Shown here piece by piece: positions 28,901 to 35,180 of a stretch of 35,180 nucleotides of DNA. The DNA lies in the NCBI GenBank assembly GCA_032718475.1, contig JAUCBJ010004754.1, forward strand, positions 1-35,180. Direction: 5' to 3'. The notes beneath the pieces were generated by a model. The model made no database searches. It worked only from the letters and a program-made list of their open reading frames with translations, and had not been told where the DNA came from. The first letter of the stretch is position 1; every line of letters starts with the position of its first letter. Source of the DNA: Nemertoderma westbladi. Its lineage: Eukaryota; Xenacoelomorpha; Nemertodermatida; Nemertodermatidae. A program made the position numbers and the translations under genes.

Positions 28901-29516
28901 CCGCGGGGTCATTGACATCTTTATAGTTCTGGTTGGCCTCGAAGTTAGACAACGGTGTGTGACATGCAGTTGAGAAAGGCATAACCTTATTGCCATGGTA
29001 AACTAAGCCTTTATCGTAGAGCTGCTTAAATACCCACCACACGCTTTCCATAAAGGAAGGGTACAGAGTTTTATAATCGTTATCGAAGTCTATCCAACGT
29101 CCCATTCGCGTGACAACGTCGCGCCATTCCGACGAGTAACGCATCACGATCTTCCGACACTCGTTGTTGTAAACATCGACGCCCATTTTGGCGACATCTT
29201 CCGGACCGGTTATTCCCAGGAGTTTATCGATCTCGTATTCTACCGGTAACCCATGGCAATCCCATCCGAACCGCCGGTCCACAAAGAATCCCTTCATGTG
29301 AGCGAATCGCGTTACGATATCCTTTATCGTTCCCGCTAGAATGTGTCCGTAGTGGGGCATCCCGGTTGCGAACGGGGGCCCATCGTAGAAGGAATAGCGA
29401 CGACGGTTCCTAGACTGCTTTAAACTTGTTTCAAATGCACTAAACTTCTTCCACAACTGTAGAATATCGTCCTCTGCCTTTGCGAAATTAATTGATTCCA
29501 AAACAGGGCTAGCCAT
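25986..29516 (-). CDS. IARS1: Isoleucine--tRNA ligase, cytosolic type, single exon
   Basis: Class I synthetase that charges tRNA-Ile for cytosolic translation. The 1176-residue frame shows all landmarks. The catalytic HIGH motif is HYGH (55-58) and GWDCHGLPVEYEID follows (84-97). The CP1 editing domain has the Thr-rich loop WTTTPWTLPSN (223-233) and GTGVV..APYFG..DD (318-332), and KMSKR lies at 601-605. An anticodon-binding helical region follows (about 690-800). The C-terminal extension has VDEGVAREIVSRVQKLRKKA (980-999) and PYCKFVNLEL...VLLENP (1094-1120), typical of the eukaryotic cytosolic enzyme. Length lies between yeast (about 1070) and human (about 1260). The start context is strong (A at -3, G at +4). 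Odd points: the editing-site His of GVVH is Gln (residue 323, CAA), while the paired Asp332 is kept; there are no introns over 3.5 kb; and an internal stretch (about 27900-28300) is much richer in GC than the rest. The host name IARS1 is by family. Confidence 0.97.
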   Translation of the reverse strand: MASPVLESINFAKAEDDILQLWKKFSAFETSLKQSRNRRRYSFYDGPPFATGMPHYGHILAGTIKDIVTRFAHMKGFFVDRRFGWDCHGLPVEYEIDKLLGITGPEDVAKMGVDVYNNECRKIVMRYSSEWRDVVTRMGRWIDFDNDYKTLYPSFMESVWWVFKQLYDKGLVYHGNKVMPFSTACHTPLSNFEANQNYKDVNDPAVIVSFPLLSDPNVALIAWTTTPWTLPSNLALCVHPELVYVKIRDNATQSVYIMMEARLSALFKSDSEYTVLDRMKGKALENLEYQPIFPYFENRRSTGAFRVLNDRYVTSDSGTGVVQQAPYFGVDDNRVCLRDGVIAKDGKIVCPVDETGRFTEEVVDYAGMFVKDADKLIMKSLKSRGRLVHQSSMNHSYPFCWRSETPLIYKAVPSWFIRVEQMSERLLANNKATYWVPEFVKEKRFANWLREARDWAVSRDRYWGTPIPLWVSADGEEVVCVGSIAELERLSGVRVSDLHREVVDGLTIPSARPGGEPLRRISAVFDCWFESGSMPYAQAHYPFENKESFEECFPADFIAEGVDQTRGWFYTLLVLSTALFDKPPFKNLIVNGLVLASDGTKMSKRLRNYPDPMEVVHKYGADALRLYLINSPVVRADTLRFKEEGVKDVLKDVFLPWYNAYRFLIQNYLGLEVRAPLVIFSDTSKLPANPLDRWILSFTQSLIAFVHREMEAYRLYTVVPRLVKFIESLTNWYVRFSRRRLKGDTNPEDQLDALQTLFNVVYLLCRIMAPFTPFLTELMFQNLRHLLPEVGQLEFNSVHYESLPQPVNSLINKHIEGCVASMQLVIELGRVARDRRTLPIKYPLRELIVIHKDKQCLSEVSSMVSYITEELNIKSVSLSADKGKFGVVLKAEPNYKTLGSRLKGDMKKVANAVKDLSEVELETFQVDGEMVIEGYMLTSDDVSVKYAFDVTSSDVDADYEAVSGQGMLVLLDVKQDQSMVDEGVAREIVSRVQKLRKKAHLLPSDEITVYCDTKPKGGYLDNILTTHLDYLETALKQPVLQYPVDTRKELLVQEIFPIQSNSLSSGADKSMFELDVTLVRGRTAEASGDATVYPYCKFVNLELRPPRGAVIKATVLLENPAGGSAIDSVTSLISLAGDALGVVGVRLYTDMGCTNEIGRTTDVIGLHGSILYATCR

Positions 29517-31036
29517 GTTGATTGTTTGATGAATAAAACTGTAAACAAGTAAAATGAATAAATTGACTTTCGTCGTACAATAGGCCTACTGCAATATGCC
29601 GTAGTTTTTAGTCTAAAGCTGAACTGTGAAGTGTAGTGATGATAAATTCAAATGACCACACTCTGACACGTTCAAGACGGACACCGCCAAAGTAATAAAC
29701 TGTTAAGATTCAACAAGCTGAATATAGGCCACCTACATTAAAAATTATTAGATTGTCAGATTGTCTGCTTACCTCTAACAATCTAATCAGCTACTGCATA
29801 CGTTACTGAGCTAATAGACAGATAGACCTATATATACCGCTTTATTACACAGTTGTTATTTACCGGTAAATAATCTAAGATCATAATCTGATTCCCCAGT
29901 GCTGCAGCTGCAGGATGCAAACCGGCACATAAATCAGACAAGCCTGCAACCCGTGCCGTGACACTTCCACTTCCGGTACAAGTAGCATACCTACCTACCT
30001 GCCCTGCATACTTCCATACCAGCATACCTACTTCGTATTCGCATAACAATGGGCAGATGGGACGCCAGCACGCATTTCCAAATTCAATTGGGTGCCATTG
30101 GCAATTGGGGTGGAATTGATCTGAACAAATTCGCGAATACCAGTATTTTTAATTTCATAACTATTTAAGCTTCATATTACAGTATTACCGGTAAGTGATT
30201 AACGAATAAATGGTTACTTCTTGCTTTTTAACGTGTTGCTATAGCCTATAGCAGGTAAGCCAACCAATAAACTACATTTTTATTTAGGAACGAACAGTGA
30301 GTAATCAGTAGGTACGGTCCCTCCCTAAAAAATAAATGTGTAGGCCTCCTCTACTCAATATTTATTTCTACCTCAACAGACAATACAGCAATAGGTACTG
30401 AAATAGACACTGCTCTGCTGCAGTTACCGCATATATTAAGTACTGTATGTTGTGTTGTACTGTATATAGGCAGATAGAATTCACTCATTACATCATAATT
30501 TCAAATTGTTGCATCAGCCGTCAGGTCAGCGCAATGTCATTGGTAATTTAATCATCATGTTCGTATTTCATAGACACACGTTTGTGGGGCAAGCGTGCAC
30601 GGGCGAACTACTTTTGGGTTATTCGAAGGACCGCTTCGGTATAGACTATATTGATATGTTTATGTATATCTGAAGTTAGTTACAGTAGCAGGGGTATAGG
30701 CCGTATAGTAGGCCTACATATATTTATTTACATCAATTTGTCAATTAATTGTGTAGTACTACGGTGGCTGAATTGTGCCAATTAAAAAAAAGGTGATGTA
30801 ATGTTGAAATCAATAATGGCAAATCGTCGATGCTGTCGCCGTTACCATTTTGAATAGGGTACAGTATTGTCTTACTTAAGACGGGGTAGAAATAAGAGCG
30901 TCCCTTTCACTTTGGTCTAATTAATATAAGGAAGACTCATATTAAAAATAGATGGTAAGTGAAATAAAATATATTATTAAGATTTATAAATGTTATTTAT
31001 ATAATATGATATAAAATTTAAGTTCGGTGTGCATAC
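29517..31036. other. 5' flank of IleRS and intergenic DNA
   Basis: No other gene is recognised. On the IleRS strand, ACCGGAAGTG (29969-29978), a match to the ETS/GABP site common in housekeeping promoters, lies about 450 bp before the ATG. A pyrimidine-rich TTTTACTTGTTTACAG about 20 bp before the ATG could be a 3' splice site of a 5'-UTR intron. No TATA box is obvious. 30590-30650 contains a GGGGCAAGCGTGCACGGGCG phrase related to the one at 18562. The remainder is AT-rich. Confidence 0.45.
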
Positions 31037-31125
31037 TCATGCTGCCAAGTGCCAATTAATTGCGCCTTCCTCTCCCTCTGTGAAGTACTTCATGAATTCA
31101 TCGCGAATTCTGATAGCGTGTTTAG

Positions 31126-32615
31126 TAGTGTTGAGAACTGAATCAATTTTGACTAATTTCAGTTACAGTTACAGTTTCAGTATTCAAAGTTTTGCATTTC
31201 AGTTACAGTTACAGTTTCAGTATTACAAAGTGTAACATTTCAGTTACAGTTACAGTTTCAGTATTATAAAATTGAGCATTTCAGTTTCAGTTACAGTTTT
31301 GATCGTGATAAAATTCAGTTACAGTTTCAGTTATAGATTCAATATCTGTATGATCTCACGTAGTAAGCAGTCATTGAATTAATGTAGTCTCATCGGGGCG
31401 GCGTGCAGTGCAGTCACTTGCCCAATGAGTCACTTGCCCAAAAAATCAAACGAATCACTTGCCAAATAAAAAAAAATATATCTGAAACTAAAAATGAGGC
31501 ACTTTAATATATTACTGTAATATCCGCTAATAATAATGTTCATTACGAAACGTCCTCTTTCTAGAGCTAATAGGTAGTTATGTATATAGTTATATAGTTA
31601 TAGTTATATATAGTATATATATATATATAGTTTATATATAGTTATATAGTTATATAATAGGTAATGTTTTGTAACTAATATACTGACAGTATGTAATGAA
31701 AGTGGCACGTCACAAGATCACACTAACGGCACCCACATTTTACTGTACATGTTGTTTCAGTGCTTGTACAGTACTGTTATCATTTATTGTTTTGGTTATA
31801 AAAGCCATGCTTCTGAATCCTGCTCATTTTCCTTAATTCGAAATTTGTTTTAGTAATCATATATTTATTGTTTTGGTTAGACCCACCTCGATAGGCTGCT
31901 CCTTTCACTTTTAAGTTTAATTTTGTAATTTATAATGGTAAACTTGATCAAAATTTAATTTCCAGTGTGCCTCTAGTGTGATTGTGATATTAATAGTACC
32001 GGTAACATTAATAATTCATAATGTAAAATATATATCCGTTAAAATCCCTCTACCAATAGGCCTAACTTTTCTTCGTTTATATAAAACATTTACATTTAAT
32101 ATGAAGCAAAAGTGGTGATAAGGCTGATAATAGTCTAATAGTTGAGCCAGATAAACATAGACTATATGCTACTGTAGATCTTCGTTCACTACTTGACTCG
32201 CCAAATAAATCACATTTGAGCTAAAGTGGACAATGGGTCTTTTTTATTGTGGAATAATATGGTTTTGTTCAGAAGTGGAAAAAATGAGATTGTTTTTTAT
32301 AACAATGTTTTAAAAATGATACCTATGGTAACCACTGTTATTCATTTATTAAACTATACTCTATACTTTATTACAATACTGTTTTAAATGCTCATTCATG
32401 TTAATTGTGTGATTGAGAACTGAATCGGATTTTGTTAATTTCAGTTTCAGTTCAGTTACAGTATTCAAAATTCGTAATTACAGTTTCAGTTACAGTTACA
32501 GTATTCAAAATTCGCAATTACAGTTACAGTTATAGTTACAGTATCAAAAAATCATCAAAATCATTCAGTTACAGTTGCAGTTACAGTATAATTACAGTTA
32601 CAGTTCTCAACACTA
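31126..32615. mobile_element. hAT-like non-autonomous DNA transposon, 1490 bp, intact ends
   Basis: The perfect 15-bp TIR TAGTGTTGAGAACTG (31126-31140) is matched by its reverse complement at 32601-32615. A perfect 8-bp TSD GTGTTTAG flanks it (31118-31125 and 32616-32623); 8-bp TSDs are the hAT hallmark and the TIR suits that superfamily. Arrays of TTCAGTTACAGTTACAG lie just inside both ends (31155-31345 and 32435-32600), in direct orientation. The right array begins with a copy of the left end (GAGAACTGAATC at about 32416). The interior has an AT-repeat run (31575-31660), three GTCACTTGCCCA-like words (31409-31470) and no long ORF. It is inserted in the Harbinger transposase C-terminal region. 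Confidence 0.95.
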
Positions 32616-33584
32616 GTGTTTAGGTGGGCAACCGATTAAATCGTTTGCTGAAACACGTGACGCAGTCTGAGTTTGTTTTGGAAATGTTCACTGAGGTACA
32701 TTTGTCTCCTATGCCTCGCCTCCTACGTCTAATACAGTTGTGCAACACACAACACGCTTTGACAATAGCTGTAGCATTGTGCGGTTGAATTCCCATTGCT
32801 ATTGCAGTCAATAATACTCTAAACATCGCAGCCAATAATATACCAAAGCGCATTCTACTGCCCTATGGGCAGACGGGCACGAGAATGCCGCTAGTTATAT
32901 ATTCTCCGTTTATCTGTCAGACCTCGGCTGCAGTAAGGGCGGGTCATATTGGGTAGAAGTGCGTATCCTTCATCGACAATAAATACAAATGGCAATTTAG
33001 TAGACTCTGAAACATATTTAACATGGCAAATCAATAGTTCCCGAAAGGACAGCTTTGCCGAAATTTGAATTTTTAAATGCCTCAGCGTCATCATTAAATT
33101 GCTACGAAATACCCATTAGCATCTGCCACACCCTGCAGTGCAATAGAGAAATAGTGTTTATAGTTAAAATAGGAGGATCCAGACTTGAGGGGACACTTCA
33201 GTCGAATATGTTTCCCATCCAAAGCCCCACAGCAGTTTGGATACTGCCATAAACGCCTAAATTCCGCAGCAATATCTTCGTATTTTACTCTTATCAGGGA
33301 CTGACATTTCCACAGGTTGAAGGATTTGCCATATTACACGGCAGACATGGTTGATATTTGAGATATTGTTGAACACCGCATTCTAAATTGATAGTGAAGT
33401 GATAAGATATATTTCACCCGTGGCCAAGAACCTAAAAATATATAAATTGTGTGTGTAAACGCTACACCTACAACCAGAGCATAAAGAGTAAGCCTACATC
33501 ATGGCAAATATGAACCTGTTACCCCTGACTCATATTTATTGTTTTGGTTAGAAAAATTTTAATTATTACTGCACGTTTAATTTT

Positions 33585-34108
33585 CTAAGAAAAGCAGCTA
33601 AGAAAAAATGGAATTCTCTTCGAAGTTATCATGTCAAAAGCTTACGGGATGATGCGATTGGTCGAAGCGGTTCGGGAGCTGAGAAGAAACGACCGCCTTG
33701 GGTTTATAAAAAACAGATGGGATTTTTAAACACATTTATTAAACATAATGCAATGGAAGGAAACTTTACACAGGAAACCGAAATAGGGGAAAATTCTGAG
33801 GGAGGAGACTCTGACTCTGAAACGGAATCAACTATTACTGAGGCAACTCCTTAACATTCTCCTGTGTCAATTAAAAGTTCGTCAGCTCCTATCAATACCA
33901 TCACGCAGGGCCCTGTCTCATCCGAGACCAATGATAATAATAAATGTCTGAAGTAGATAAAGCATTAATTGATTTTATGGCTAAAAAGTCCGAAAAGGAA
34001 TCCGATGGTGACCTACTATTTTATTTTAAGGGACTCATCACGGATATAAATCGTCTTTCAGATCGTAATATTCGACGATTTACAATATGTTTCACCAATT
34101 CGTCGTGA
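33585..34108 (+). pseudogene. MADF/BESS-type protein remnant inside the Harbinger intron, antisense
   Basis: Plus-strand reading gives KAAKKKWNSLRSYHVKSLRD, then RSGSGAEKKRPPWVYKKQMGFL (C-terminal half of a MADF domain, about 33590-33730) and an acidic/Ser-Thr linker to a stop at 33852. In another frame it gives DGDLLFYFKGLITDINRL and NIRRFTI (about 34000-34090), which resembles a BESS motif, to a stop at 34106. The N-terminal half of MADF is missing, perhaps in an exon not found. PIF/Harbinger elements typically encode a MADF/Myb-like DNA-binding partner of the transposase, so this is probably the element's second gene. It lies wholly within the transposase intron on the opposite strand. Confidence 0.72.
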
Positions 34109-34542
34109 TGGATTTCGCCAACCAGTTTATAACACAAGTCAGTTCAACACGCCTCCCAGTGGATTGGGGAACTACACTACACGTGAAGATTCTGGAGTGA
34201 GGGAGGCATGACCAATATAATTACTATCAAACGACTTACCACAATATGTGAATAATAAACTCAACTACCGTCTTTGTATAATACTCAATACTATATTAAT
34301 ATTAAAATTAATGCAATGTTAATGTTATACACTTTACCTTAAAGTTAGAAGAAGTCTAGCATAGCCCGGTATAGACTTCCTCCTCTTGCTATCACTTTTG
34401 GATATATGAGGTTCTATAGATGACAGTAATTCATCGAAGGATGAAATTGACATTCTCGTATAATTATAAAAACATATCTCCATCAGCCCGCAAATCTTGA
34501 TAAAGCATTCCGCTAACGCCGTACGACAACCTTTATTGATTG

Positions 34543-34818
34543 ATAGGGTGAACCCAATATCGGTGTTTATTCCGCCGCCTATGTAAGGCATACTTATGCT
34601 AATATTTCGTTAAGGTGAACCCAATATCGGTGTTTATTCCGCCGCCTATGTAAGGCATGTACTTATGCTAATATTTCGTTAAGGTGAACCCAATATCGGC
34701 GTTTATTCCGCCGCCTATGTAAGGCATGTACTTATGCTAATATTTCGATAGGGTGAACCAAATATCGGCGTTTATTCCGCCGCCTATGTGAGGCATGTAC
34801 TTATGCTAATATTTCGTC
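34543..34818. repeat. 69-bp minisatellite, 4 units, over the Harbinger transposase start
   Basis: Four units (67, 69, 69 and about 69 bp) share GGTGAACCCAATATCGG, TTATTCCGCCGCCTATGT and CTTATGCTAATATTTCG. On the minus strand each unit contains an ATG followed by PYIGGGINTDIGFTL. Only the unit nearest the gene reads on into the transposase; the other three run into an in-frame TAG within about 20 codons. Duplicated start sites therefore precede the true frame. Confidence 0.95.
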
Positions 34819-35180
34819 ATCGATTTCATTTTCTATATTAAAAATAAAATAAAATAAAAAACACTTATAATCTAGAAAACAATACAGAATTTTATAACTG
34901 CAAACTGAACATTGTTCAACCCTTTATATCTGGTCTAAGCAATATATAAAATAATATTTATGAGCTGAAAGTTGTATGTGTGAAGTGAACCGGGACGTAG
35001 ATATTTGAAAGTTGAAAGCTCATGTGTGACCTGGTCCTATACATACCTTCTTGTTTCTAGGACTGTCGGTCTGTTCATAAAAATGTAAGAAAGCACTGTC
35101 AAAATATAAGGAAGCACCAACTAAAATGTTCGCTACTTGGTGATTTTCCTGGTCGATAATTTCATCTCACAAAGTCAGAA
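34819..35180. other. AT-rich sequence to the window edge, nothing recognised
   Basis: No ORF or repeat of note. It may include the 5' end of the Harbinger element, but no terminal inverted repeat could be identified within the window. Confidence 0.5.

Larger units (their letters stand above)
31037..34591 (-). pseudogene. PIF/Harbinger transposase (HARBI1-like), decayed, with intron
   Basis: Minus-strand order follows Harbinger DDE transposases. Exon 1 (34591-34338) has NYTRMSISSFDELLSSIEP and ends RLLLTLR at a clean donor (AAG|GTAAAGT). The intron is 33432-34337 (906 bp) with acceptor TATATTTTTAG. Exon 2 starts FLATGE in phase, then SLHYQFRMRCSTISQI, VCRVIWQILQPVEMSVP and RLWQYPNCCGALDGKHIRL (first Asp, about 33210). 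These are followed by YFNYKHYFSIALQGVADANG (second Asp), LPFVFIVDEGYALLPN (about 32980), ATAIVKACCVLHNCIRR (about 32780) and, after the hAT-like insert, IRIRDEFMKYFTEG to the stop at 31037-31039. Several frameshifts (near 33400, 33300 and 33100, and between 32890 and 32850) break it. The first codons lie in a 69-bp minisatellite. Element ends and TIRs are not identified. Confidence 0.88.

Noticed and set aside
33055-33252. 65-codon plus-strand ORF
   Set aside because: It is antisense to the DDE region of the Harbinger transposase remnant, where homology is on the minus strand.

Overview
This is eukaryotic nuclear DNA, most likely from a marine invertebrate animal. It is AT-rich and repeat-dense, and holds only two intact host-type genes. 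The animal assignment is inferred from a cytosolic-type isoleucyl-tRNA synthetase, a cytosolic sulfotransferase, PIF/Harbinger, hAT-like, Ty3/gypsy, RTE-like and CR1/L2-like elements, and frequent AGGCCTA-type intergenic words. I cannot name the phylum. Both host genes are single open exons: a sulfotransferase (5473-6495, +) and IleRS (25986-29516, -).

Layout. 1-1204 is a 36-bp satellite; diverged inverted copies recur at 3378-3545 and near 4100-4175. 4440-4862 is a deleted relic of an RTE-like retrotransposon. After the sulfotransferase, whose last codons lie in a 37-bp minisatellite, comes a decayed Ty3/gypsy-like retrotransposon (about 6887-14640, +). Three non-LTR insertions interrupt it: RTE-like copy A (8020-9583), a CR1/L2-like 3' fragment (10243-10915) and RTE-like copy B (13378-14427). 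All three lie on the minus strand and are bounded by readable target-site duplications.

14641-24700 has no host gene that I can see. It holds two tRNA-like sequences, a hairpin, tandem duplications, a G-quadruplex-type tract, a further RTE relic, a 285-bp foldback element and a 233-bp tandem repeat carrying four CTCF-like motifs. It also holds a palindromic 22-bp satellite that abuts an element of about 1.9 kb with 53-bp terminal inverted repeats. That element carries one gene (broken by one base) for a C2H2 zinc-finger, acidic, coiled-coil protein.

The right end (31037-34591) is a decayed PIF/Harbinger transposase gene on the minus strand. Its one recognisable intron contains a MADF/BESS-like gene remnant on the opposite strand. 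Its 3' end is split by a 1490-bp hAT-like non-autonomous element with perfect TIRs and an 8-bp TSD, and its start codon lies in a 69-bp minisatellite.

The mobile elements record several layers of insertion and decay. The host genes do not form an operon or a shared pathway. The observations I consider most worth testing are the TIR element with the zinc-finger protein, the antisense MADF remnant inside the Harbinger intron, the His-to-Gln change in the IleRS editing site, and the CTCF-like repeat array.
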